From assembly GCA_963721725.1 (NCBI GenBank), contig CAVRLX010000010.1:62001-126000 (forward strand): 64,000 bases of DNA, given 5' to 3'. Of the stretch, positions 56,891-64,000 are shown in pieces. A program made the translations under genes and the position numbers. The notes beneath the pieces are model-generated. The model ran no database searches and was not told where the DNA came from. It saw nothing but the letters and a program-made list of their open reading frames with translations. The number at the start of each line of letters is the position of its first letter. Position 1 is the stretch's first letter. This stretch comes from RI-153 sp963721725. GTDB taxonomy: Bacteria; Chloroflexota; Anaerolineae; Caldilineales; Caldilineaceae.

Positions 56891-58249
56891 AGTTTGAGCT
56901 TTGATCAGTTCACCCCGCCAGAGCGGATCGCCCAGGGGATAGAAATCACGCGCGGCGACCTCGCCGCGGATCATCCAGTTGATCAGGTAGAAATTCCAGA
57001 ACATGAAGAAATCGGGGCGGTTGACCGGCTCTAGGCTGCGGCGCAGGATGCTGGGCCAGGCATAGAAGGCGCGGCGCGCCTCCAGGCAGCCGCGCTGAAG
57101 CTCTTCCGGCGACATGCGCTTGGGCTGAAACGGGATCATGTTGTAGCGATACTCAGGGTGCAGCCACCACGCATCGTAGAGCAGACGGCCCTCCGCTGCC
57201 AGCCGGTGATAGAGCGGCGTGCCGGGGAAGGGCGTGAGGTGGTTAAACGCGCCGATGTAGATCTGATGCTCCCGTGCAAAGGCCACGGTCTCGGCAAACG
57301 ACGCCACGGTGTCCTCGTCATAGCCAAAGACAAAGGTGAGATAGAGCTTTAGCCCATAGCGGCGCAGATTGGCAAGCGCCACTTCAAAGCCGCCCTTCAT
57401 GGTGTTAAAGCCTTTGTCCATGGCCTTGAGATTGGCCGGGTTCAGGCTCTCGAAGCCGATGAGCAACCCTTCACAGCCGCTGCGTTTGATCAGATCGAGA
57501 AATTCTTCGTCGTGGGCAGCGTTGATGCTGGCCTGGCTCACCCAGCGCAGCTTCAGCGGGATCAGCGCTTCGTAGAGCGCTTTGGCCTGGGCCATGTTGC
57601 TGGTGATATTGTCATCCACAAAGAAGAAGAAGCGCTTGCCCTGGCCGCGCAGCGTTTTCAGCTCAGCGATGATGTCGTCCACAGGGCGGCGCGATCGGGT
57701 GCGATCAAAGACGGTTTGGATAGCGCAAAAATCGCACTTAAAGTGACAACCGCGCCCGGCCTCCACCAACCCAATCGGCAGATAGCGCTTGCTGCGGAAG
57801 ATATCGCGGCGCGGGCGCAGTCCGCGCAGGGGCGGACGCTCGGCGGCGCGGTAGATCTTTTGCAACGTGCCGTGGCGGGCATCATCGATGACTTGCGGCC
57901 AGATCTGCTCGGCCTCGCCCACCACCACCGCCTCGGCATATTGGGTCACCTCTTCCGGGCAGAGCATGGCATGAAAGCCGCCCATCACCACGGGCACGCC
58001 GCGCCGCCGGTAATCGCTGGCGATCTGATAGGCGCGTTTGGCGGTGTAGGTCTCCACGCTAATCGCCACCAGATCCGTCGGCTCGTCCACAGGGATAGCC
58101 TCCATGCGGTCGTCGTAAAACTTGATCTCCACATCTGGCGGGGTCAGCCCGGCCAGCGTCGCCGCCGGCAGCGGTTCCATCTGCCACGTGCCGATATATT
58201 TTTCGCCGGGTTTGTGACCGATGGCCGGGTGGATGATGGTGAGACGCAT
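56888..58249 (-). CDS. B12-binding domain radical SAM protein
   Basis: ATG 58249 follows AGGAGAT by 9 bases and gives about 453 residues. Residues 1-140 form the B12-binding-like fold ('MRLTIIHPAIGHKPGEKYIG', 'YRRRGVPVVMGGFHAMLCPEE', 'VVVGEAEQIWPQVI'). The radical SAM core has CxxxCxxC in 'AGRGCHFKCDFCAIQ'. 'RFFFFVDDNITSN' and 'GFNTMKGGFEVAL' link it to the 11102 gene rather than the 1531/3641 pair. It lies between GT39 and sulfatase genes in the same orientation; the substrate is unknown. Confidence 0.87.
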   Translation of the reverse strand: MRLTIIHPAIGHKPGEKYIGTWQMEPLPAATLAGLTPPDVEIKFYDDRMEAIPVDEPTDLVAISVETYTAKRAYQIASDYRRRGVPVVMGGFHAMLCPEEVTQYAEAVVVGEAEQIWPQVIDDARHGTLQKIYRAAERPPLRGLRPRRDIFRSKRYLPIGLVEAGRGCHFKCDFCAIQTVFDRTRSRRPVDDIIAELKTLRGQGKRFFFFVDDNITSNMAQAKALYEALIPLKLRWVSQASINAAHDEEFLDLIKRSGCEGLLIGFESLNPANLKAMDKGFNTMKGGFEVALANLRRYGLKLYLTFVFGYDEDTVASFAETVAFAREHQIYIGAFNHLTPFPGTPLYHRLAAEGRLLYDAWWLHPEYRYNMIPFQPKRMSPEELQRGCLEARRAFYAWPSILRRSLEPVNRPDFFMFWNFYLINWMIRGEVAARDFYPLGDPLWRGELIKAQT

Positions 58250-58297
58250 GGGGGCGGATCTCCTGTCGGTATGAAAAAATTTGGCTGAATGAGGGAA

Positions 58298-58382
58298 GGA
58301 GTAATGAGTAAGGTAGCGTGTGGTCGACAAAGTTGGCTCCAGGATAAGAAGCAACGCTGTCTACAGACCTACTCATTACTCC
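58298..58382. repeat. AAGGAGTAATGAGTA-type hairpin
   Basis: GGAGTAATGAGTA (58298-58310) pairs with 58370-58382 across a 59-nt loop. It lies between the sulfatase stop and the radical SAM start and shares words with the hairpin at 12478-12522. Confidence 0.55.
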
Positions 58383-58395
58383 TTACTCTTTCCGC

Positions 58396-59847
58396 TCACA
58401 CTGGATTCGGATAAGGACGCTGCCAGCCTTCCTTGCCATAGTCACGGTCGGCCCAATAGGCATTGCTGGTATCCAGCCGTTTGTCGGCGTTGCCCTGTAG
58501 AATCGAGGCCATGATCTCCTGGGCCAGGGTGGCTTCCATCGCTACATACTGCGCTTGATGCTGCGGATCGTTGACCAAATTATGCTGCTCATGGGGATCA
58601 TCGGGCAAATAGAACAAATGGGTGTCGCCGGTGCTGTACTTTGCCAGCTTCCACGCCCCATCATAGAGCATCCAGCCGCCGCTGGTCATCCCCACCACGT
58701 GGGAGCGAGTTTGAGTCTCAGGGAGGCCAATTTGCGGCAAGGCCAGTGAATCCATGTGCGCGGGCTTTTCCACCCCGGCCAGCGCCAGCAGCGTCGCCGT
58801 CACATCGCCCAGCGTGACCACCTTATCCCAGGTCTGGGCCTCAGTTGCATCGGGCCGACGCACAATCAGCGGCACGTGAATGCTGCCCTCGTAGAAGGTG
58901 CCTTTGCCGATGAGATCATGATCACCCAGGTAGTCGCCGTGGTCACTGGCAAAGATGATCACGGTGTTTTCCAACAGCCCACGCTGGCGCAGCGTATCCA
59001 GAATCTGCCCCACTTCATAGTCAATCTGTTTGACCAGCGCGGCATAGTGGGCGCGGATCTTCTGTTTGTGGGCGTCGGTGAACTCGGTGTAGTCCACGCC
59101 GTTCCAGGTGCCCAGGTTGCCGTTGACGTTCTGTTGACGCAGTCGGGCTGAATCCGCTGGCACCGCGGGGATGGCGGCGGGCATGGCGGCGGGATCAACG
59201 CCTTCCAAAAACTCGGCGTTGGGATCATAGGGGCAGTGTGGCCCCGGAAAGCCCACCATCATGGCAAAGGGCTGTTCGTCGCCATAGGTGCGGATGAAGC
59301 GACAGGCTTCCTCCCCCACAAAGTGATCCCACGAGGCGTCCCACGGGTTTTTGTGGATCACCGCGCCGCGGCCTTCTTGATAACCTTCGTGTTCGTTGCC
59401 GTGGAGTTTGTGCAGCCCGCGTTCCTTGAGGTGATGATAAAAGTTGTCGCGGATGTTGATCCAGCGTTTGTCCTCGGTGATGCTGCGAAACTGAAAGCCG
59501 TGGTTGCTGTCCCACGGGTAGAAGTGCATTTTGCCAATCGCCGCCGTGTAATAACCGGCGGCGTTGAGCAACTCCGGCCAGGTTTGGATGCCACACGCCG
59601 CCAGATCGGGGCGCAGCCATTGGCCGTTACTGGTGACGCCGTTTTTAATGGCGTTCATGCCGGTGAGCAGCGAAGCCCGCGCTGGCACGCAGATCGGCGA
59701 AGCCGAATAGGCGCGCGTATAGCGCACGCCATCGGCGGCGAGGCTGTCAATGTGCGGCGTGTCGATAAAATCCGCGCCATAGCAGCCCAGAAAATCTGCC
59801 CGCAGTTGGTCGGGCATAATGAAAACGAGGTTCGGTTTTGAAGACAT
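58396..59847 (-). CDS. Sulfatase (formylglycine-dependent, type I)
   Basis: The 483-residue protein carries the sulfatase signature C-x-P-x-R in 'SPICVPARASLLTG' with Cys53 as the residue to be converted to formylglycine. 'LVFIMPDQLRADFLGCYG' (metal-binding Asp), 'IIFASDHGDYLGDHDLIGKG' and a C-terminal 'HLFYLPDDPHEQHNLV' also match. There is no signal peptide, so it may act in the cytoplasm on sulfated sugars. It sits with NHL-repeat and galactonate-dehydratase-like genes, suggesting catabolism of sulfated glycans. The Cys-type site could be matured by an anaerobic radical SAM enzyme or by FGE; neither is evident nearby. Confidence 0.9.
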   Translation of the reverse strand: MSSKPNLVFIMPDQLRADFLGCYGADFIDTPHIDSLAADGVRYTRAYSASPICVPARASLLTGMNAIKNGVTSNGQWLRPDLAACGIQTWPELLNAAGYYTAAIGKMHFYPWDSNHGFQFRSITEDKRWINIRDNFYHHLKERGLHKLHGNEHEGYQEGRGAVIHKNPWDASWDHFVGEEACRFIRTYGDEQPFAMMVGFPGPHCPYDPNAEFLEGVDPAAMPAAIPAVPADSARLRQQNVNGNLGTWNGVDYTEFTDAHKQKIRAHYAALVKQIDYEVGQILDTLRQRGLLENTVIIFASDHGDYLGDHDLIGKGTFYEGSIHVPLIVRRPDATEAQTWDKVVTLGDVTATLLALAGVEKPAHMDSLALPQIGLPETQTRSHVVGMTSGGWMLYDGAWKLAKYSTGDTHLFYLPDDPHEQHNLVNDPQHQAQYVAMEATLAQEIMASILQGNADKRLDTSNAYWADRDYGKEGWQRPYPNPV

Positions 59848-59985
59848 GATCCTCTCCTGAGATAAAGGATAAATTTACCGCAGAGAACGCTGAGTTCGCG
59901 GAGAATTGGGGAGAGAAAAATCTGCGCAATCTGTTGAATCCTGAAGATCCGTGTTCTAGTTTGCTTTGCGCCTGCGCGGTGAAAA

Positions 59986-60930
59986 TTAGACGCGCACCAG
60001 TTTGCGGAAGCTGCGTGCTGTGCGCGGCGGGTTCAAGCGGCGACCATACGCGCTCCACGAAACTTCAGCCACGTAGAGATCGCCATGAGAATCGACGGCA
60101 ACGCCGTGGGGCGCGGTAAACTGCCCCGGCCCTTCGCCCACATGAGCATCGCCAATGCGCGCCAGTTGCCGTCCGCTCAAATCGTGGATGCTGACACACG
60201 CGCCCAGGTTGGCAAAATCGGCGTTAACGTCAAGATGGGTGGGCAGTTGGCCGATGTAGGCACGGTTGCCCTCCACATGCAGCCCGCACGGACGGTACAT
60301 ATTGTTCCACTGGTCAAGGTAGGTGCCGTCGCGGTCGAAGATCTGCACACGGTGATTCTCGCGATCCGCCACATAGACGCGGCCCTCGGCATCGGTGCAA
60401 ACGCTGTGAGGCAGATTAAATTCGCCGGGCAGCGTGCCGTAATCGCCCCACGAAAAGAGATGTTCCCCCGCCGCCGTGAATTTATGCACACGCGCGTTTC
60501 CATAGCCGTCGGAAATGTAGAGATCGCCGCTTTGGGGATCAAACGCCACTTTGGTGGGCTTGTTAAAGGGTCGCCCGCTGTGGCGCGGCGCCCCCGATCC
60601 CGGCGTGCCAATCGTGGTCAGCAGTTCCCCGCCCAGGCTGAACTGATAGACGCAATGCGCCTCGTCGTCGGTACACCAGAGGCTTTCGCCGTCCGGGGCC
60701 AATGTTAGCCCGTGGGGACGGTTAAAAATGCCCTGGCCCCACGTCTCCACAAAGCTACCGTCTCGCTCAAAGACTAACACAGGATGCTCGCCGCGGGTGA
60801 AAACATAAACCCGGTCATCCCGATCCACCACCACATCCACCACCTCGTGGAAACTCCAGCCCTCGGGCAACTGCGCCCAATCGTCATGTTCTTCGTAAAC
60901 GTATTCACCACTGCCAACGGTCGTCGCCAT
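59986..60930 (-). CDS. NHL-repeat beta-propeller protein
   Basis: The 314-residue protein consists of about five to six NHL repeats with the G-x-F/H-P-H-G-x-x-x-D pattern ('GIFNRPHGLTLAPDGESLW', 'GEFNLPHSVCTDAEGRVYV', 'GQFTAPHGVAVDSHGDLYV') and 'NHRVQIFDRDGTYL'. Similar proteins are annotated as peptidyl-amidating-lyase-like or SMP-30-like lactonases, but the catalytic residues cannot be confirmed here. No signal peptide is seen. The last residues 'SWSAYGRRLNPPRTARSFRK' link to the neighbouring sugar-acid genes by position only. Confidence 0.8.
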   Translation of the reverse strand: MATTVGSGEYVYEEHDDWAQLPEGWSFHEVVDVVVDRDDRVYVFTRGEHPVLVFERDGSFVETWGQGIFNRPHGLTLAPDGESLWCTDDEAHCVYQFSLGGELLTTIGTPGSGAPRHSGRPFNKPTKVAFDPQSGDLYISDGYGNARVHKFTAAGEHLFSWGDYGTLPGEFNLPHSVCTDAEGRVYVADRENHRVQIFDRDGTYLDQWNNMYRPCGLHVEGNRAYIGQLPTHLDVNADFANLGACVSIHDLSGRQLARIGDAHVGEGPGQFTAPHGVAVDSHGDLYVAEVSWSAYGRRLNPPRTARSFRKLVRV

Positions 60931-60970
60931 CTTGTCCTCCTAGACTGTTCATTTCGTAAACCATTGAGAA

Positions 60971-61046
60971 TTTAACGCAAAGGTGCAGAGGCGCAAAGCT
61001 GCAAAGTTTTCTTTGCGCCTCTGCACCTTCGCGTCTTTGCGTTAAA
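60971..61046. repeat. AACGCAAAGG-type hairpin, long
   Basis: The inner stem GGTGCAGAGGCGCAAAG (60982-60998) is exactly complementary to 61011-61027, and the outer TTTAACGCAAAG (60971-60982) to 61035-61046. It ends 6 bases from the stop of the galactonate-dehydratase-like gene. Confidence 0.7.
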
Positions 61047-61052
61047 GCTTCC

Positions 61053-62244
61053 TCATCCGCGCTGAGCCGACCAGGGCATCGCCATGATGCGCGCCATGCC
61101 TTCGTCGTCCAGTTCAATGCCCAAGCCCGGCTTGTCAGGGACCGCCACACAGCCGTCATCGTCCAGCACAAAGGGATCTTTGAGATAGCCCGCGCCGATC
61201 AGCGTGCGCTTGCCGTCGCGGGTGTCGTTGACCTCGTTGTGCTCTTGTACCAAAAAGTTGGGCAGGCAGGCATCCAGTTGAATCGACGCCGCCAGGGCCA
61301 GCGGGCTGAGCGGGCAATGTAGCGCCACTTTGGCAAAGGCCGCCTCGCCCATGGCCGCAATCTTTTTACACTCAGTGATGCCGCCGGCATGGCAAATATC
61401 GGGCTGAAGCACCGCCAGCGCGCCAGCCGCCAGCGCTTCAAAAAAGATCCATTTGCCCATCCAGCGTTCCCCGGCGGCAATGGGGACATTGGTCTTGCGC
61501 GCAATCTGCACCAGCGCGTCCACGCTCTCCACGGGCATGGGTTCCTCCACAAAGAGCGGACGATGCGGGGCAATCGCGTCAATCAGTTGCGAGGCGATCA
61601 CCGGGTGCGGGTTATGAATATCCACGGCCACGTCTACATGGGGGCCAGCCCCTTCTCGCACCGCCGCGAAGCGCTCGGCAAAGCGATCCACCTGCGACGT
61701 GATCTCCAGGCCATCGCCCGGCCCAAAGTGGACCTTGAGCGCGCGGAAGCCCCACTCCTCGGTGAGGATGCGCGCCGCCTCGGCATACGATTTGGGATCG
61801 CTGGGATCCCAGCCACTTTGCGCCGGTCGCCCCGCCCGATAGGGCTGACCGGGTTCCACGGTCCAGGGCAAACCGCCGCCCGTGGCGCGGTACATGCGAA
61901 TACGGTCCCGGCAGGCCCCGCCCAGCATCTTGTAAATGGGCACGCCCGCCGCCTTCCCGGCTATATCCCAGAGGGCGATGTCAATGCCGCTAATGGCGCT
62001 CATCTTGACTGGCCCGCCCACATAGCCCAGCCGCGCCGCCGTACATGCTTTGCCAGAGTTCTTCAATGCGCGTGGGATCTTTGCCGATGAGCAATGGCTC
62101 CAGACGGCGCACCTCGGCGATCACCACCTCTGGGTGATTCTCTAAATAGGGTTCGCCCAATCCGGTCAATTCGGTGTCGGTGTGAATGCGTACCCACACC
62201 CAACTGGGCGGCACGCGGATAATCTCAAGTTCGGTGATTTTCAT
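61053..62244 (-). CDS. Enolase-superfamily dehydratase, D-galactonate dehydratase-like (frameshift near 62040)
   Basis: The N-terminal capping domain from ATG 62244 ('MKITELEIIRVPPSWVWVRI', 'IGKDPTRIEELWQSMYGGA') breaks at about 62040 and continues in another frame: 'YVGGPVKMSAISGIDIALWD'. The barrel has 'DVAVDIHNPHP' (Asp), 'FVEEPMPVES' (Glu), 'IAAGERWMGKW' (Glu), 'LQPDICHAGGITECKKIA' and 'HCPLSPLALAASIQLDAC'. The 'HAGGITE', 'HCPL.P.ALAAS' and 'LDAC.PNF' pattern is that of DgoD. It would convert D-galactonate (or a close sugar acid) to 2-keto-3-deoxygalactonate. Confidence 0.8.
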
Positions 62245-62410
62245 GGGGTAAGTGTCCAGGTTGTGGTGTAAACAGTCAACTATGAAACTAAAGTCGCCAT
62301 CCCCTCTATTCAACCGCTCTTTTCCTTTTTACGCCACTTTTTGGCGAAGGCATTGAAGTGATCGCTCTACAGAGCCACCATAAGTTGAATGGAGGTAACT
62401 ATACAGCTTC

Positions 62411-62704
62411 AGGTGCGACGCACTGGTCACGAGAGGATTCAGTGTTGTAGCCTACTTCAGACCCGTGCGTCGCACCTAAATCGTTACGAATGGAGCATGG
62501 CCGTTTCAGCTAGACCCTGTCGGGATAGCCCTTTTTTGATTTGTATCTCACGGAGATTTACCGCAAATGCCTCACGCTCGTTTGCTTTAGTCATCATCGC
62601 TGGTATATTATCGCCCTAATCACTATGCGTATCCAGATTTCAAATAGCTCTAAAGTTGGAGCGAATGTGAATCAAAAAGCGTACCTATACAGGTGCGTCG
62701 CACC
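62411..62704. repeat. Gene-poor stretch with three GGTGCGTCGCACC palindromes
   Basis: 62245-62821 has no convincing gene. It carries AGGTGCGACGCACT (62411-62424), GTGCGTCGCACCT (62465-62477) and AGGTGCGTCGCACC (62691-62704), the first two in inverted arrangement. From 62693 a 39-codon open frame ends at 62812 ('LDWEEINEELSVYGLL'); it looks like a gene tail but has no start region. Confidence 0.55.
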
Positions 62705-62821
62705 CTAGACCTGGATAGGTACTCAAAAGCTTCAAGTTTGGATTGGGAAGAGATCAACGAAGAGTTGAGCGTATACGGTCTGCTTAGATCACCAAAACCT
62801 GAGGCCATTTAACCCAATCCC

Positions 62822-63505
62822 ATGCCAAAAATCACGCAGCTTTATGAACAACTCGAACTCTTCAGTGACGGCGACCCGCCGCACCACACGATTTTTGTGA
62901 TGGGGCGACTGCTGGGCACGCCCGATCAGTTGCTACTCATTGATCCGCCGGACGATGCCGCCACACGCTTTTCGTTGGCCGAGAATACAGCAGTGCTTTT
63001 CACAGGACAGCCCCATGATGTGGGGCTGCCGCTGGTGCAGACCCAGCCCGGCGGCGTAGCGCATATCGGCGTCGGCCAACACATGGTGGATATTTATACA
63101 CAGGCTGTGGGCAATCTGATCTATCTGCCCGCTGTGGGCATTCTTTGTGGCGGCGAATTTGGCAGTGATCTGCTGCTGCCTGCCCTGGCCCCTGGCTCTG
63201 ATGGAAGCGGCGAATTAGATTGTCTGCGGCTGCTGGCCCAGTTGGTCAAAGGCCGTCAGTTGCAACTCTACATCCCGCGCACAGGCTCGCTCAGTAGCGA
63301 CCGCATGGAGATCATGACACGGCTTGCCAACGATGTGAGCTATCTGCACAGTCTGCGCCGCGTGATCCCCGCCGCCGCCGGGCGTGGTGAGTCTCTGCGC
63401 GACATGGGCGGTGTCATTGTCTCACTCCTCCCCGAAAATCGCCGCGCTGCCGATTCGATTGCCATCCATCAAAAGAATGTCGAGCAACTCTATCACCGTC
63501 TTTGA
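62822..63505 (+). CDS. Hypothetical protein, possibly degenerate MBL-fold
   Basis: The 227-residue protein has strands resembling the metallo-beta-lactamase fold ('LLLIDPPDDAATRFSL', 'AVGNLIYLPAVGILCGGEFGSD', 'QLQLYIPRTGSL') but lacks the HxHxDH metal motif. If related, it has lost the active site. It starts 9 bases after the tail described at 62693-62812. The function is not assigned. Confidence 0.5.
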   Translation: MPKITQLYEQLELFSDGDPPHHTIFVMGRLLGTPDQLLLIDPPDDAATRFSLAENTAVLFTGQPHDVGLPLVQTQPGGVAHIGVGQHMVDIYTQAVGNLIYLPAVGILCGGEFGSDLLLPALAPGSDGSGELDCLRLLAQLVKGRQLQLYIPRTGSLSSDRMEIMTRLANDVSYLHSLRRVIPAAAGRGESLRDMGGVIVSLLPENRRAADSIAIHQKNVEQLYHRL

Positions 63506-63536
63506 TTTCCCAGCCAACATAGAACCCAGATCATAT

Positions 63537-63574
63537 GGATGGGACAGATTTTCACAAATTTACCTGTGCCATCC
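63537..63574. repeat. CACAGATGG-type imperfect hairpin
   Basis: GGATGGGACAG (63537-63547) pairs with CTGTGCCATCC (63564-63574) with one mismatch, about 30 bases after the preceding gene. Same word family as 53758-53807. Confidence 0.5.
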
Positions 63575-63726
63575 GTATACAAAAAATCTATGCGCCTGCC
63601 CCATCCCCGTTTGATTCTTTCTCTGCCGCGTTCGTCTCCCATGCAGCGCTGGTGTATAATCCAGACCACTTTGATTGACGTTTCCGCAGCGCCGCCCAGC
63701 GTATGATCCTGTGGCAGGAGAGACCA

Positions 63727-64000
63727 GTGCTTAATCTTTTTAACCGTGTCGTGGCTGTCTTTTTTTGGATCATCCTCTTGCTGATCTTTTGCTATGTTGC
63801 CATTTTGCCGCTGCAAACGGTGGGCCAAGTCCAAGCTGTCTTGACTGTGGTAGAACGCCAACTCGTCGCTTGGCAGGGGGATAACAACACCAACTTTATC
63901 ATCGGCCAGGTGGCTGTGGGCACGGCATCTGTGCTGCTCTTTGGCTCGCTGCTTTGGATTGAACTCTGGCCGCGCCGCCGCCGGGGGGTGCGCATCCAGA
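63727..64000 (+). CDS. AmaP-like membrane anchor protein, 3' end cut by window edge
   Basis: From GTG 63727 (GGCAGGAGAG site 4 bases upstream) the frame is open to the window end: 'MLNLFNRVVAVFFWIILLLI' is a first transmembrane helix and 'VAVGTASVLLFGSLLWIEL' a second, separated by a short loop ('LQTVGQVQAVLTVVERQL'), followed by a basic stretch 'WPRRRRGVRIQ'. Two N-terminal helices followed by a soluble part is the layout of the alkaline-shock membrane anchor AmaP/Asp23 partners. The identification is tentative because most of the protein is outside. Confidence 0.5.
   Translation, partial: MLNLFNRVVAVFFWIILLLIFCYVAILPLQTVGQVQAVLTVVERQLVAWQGDNNTNFIIGQVAVGTASVLLFGSLLWIELWPRRRRGVRIQ

Noticed and set aside
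62389..62619. A 76-codon open frame in the gap 62.2-62.8 kb
   Set aside because: It runs through the GGTGCG palindromes, has no ribosome binding site and a composition unlike neighbouring genes.

Overview
The window is about 64 kb of a chromosome that most resembles a heterotrophic Chloroflexota bacterium (Anaerolineae/Caldilineae-like). This is an inference from the gene mix: many B12-binding radical SAM proteins, Uma2, DUF4058, DUF433/DUF5615 and UPF0175/DUF3368 genes, LacI-controlled sugar ABC transport, and a 16S gene of bacterial type. No phage or transposase gene was seen.

Layout. 1-1.3 kb: Fe-S assembly (A-type carrier, NifU domain) and a rhodanese. 1.5-9.1 kb: three B12-binding radical SAM enzymes and one radical SAM/SPASM-type enzyme on one strand, interrupted by two toxin-antitoxin-like pairs and followed by two small proteins of unknown function. 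9.2-13.8 kb: DUF309, exonuclease VII small subunit, DUF212, a fourth B12-radical SAM, GNAT and HAD genes. 14-18 kb: two frameshifted acyl-CoA dehydrogenases and a rearranged cohesin/dockerin gene. 18-24.4 kb: chorismate mutase, glycosyltransferase, Uma2, Wzz-type proteins, a BY-kinase-like ATPase and a shredded dTDP-glucose dehydratase (exopolysaccharide). 24.5-32.3 kb: housekeeping genes (GNAT, TrkA-like, CAP/LysM, VTT, YqeY, PgpH, YbeY, DgkA). 32.5-38.6 kb: a complete rRNA operon 16S - tRNA-Ile(GAU) - 23S - 5S with long complementary processing stems around each rRNA.

38.7-50.7 kb is a sugar acquisition and oxidation region: a carbohydrate ABC transporter, a divergent LacI regulator with perfect palindromic operators, then a medium-chain dehydrogenase, a Gfo/Idh/MocA oxidoreductase, a rhamnonate-dehydratase-like enolase, an amidohydrolase/lactonase and a GH51 arabinofuranosidase. 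Together they suggest uptake of arabinose- or deoxyhexose-containing glycans and non-phosphorylative sugar-acid breakdown. 50.9-64 kb holds an M24 peptidase, TA-like pairs, a GrdB-like selenoprotein read through an in-frame UGA, a GT39-type glycosyltransferase, a fifth B12-radical SAM, a sulfatase, an NHL protein, a galactonate-dehydratase-like enzyme and an AmaP-like partial gene.

Two features run across the window. First, about a dozen genes carry single-base frameshifts, and a few carry clean deletions (K+ channel, DUF4058, cohesin gene), so either the assembly is error-prone or gene decay is active. Second, intergenic gaps hold several families of long hairpins built from reiterated short words, usually abutting or overlapping stop codons. 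One such element lies inside the GT39 gene at its frameshift. The best-supported unusual finding is the selenocysteine codon at 53487 with a SECIS-like hairpin directly after it.
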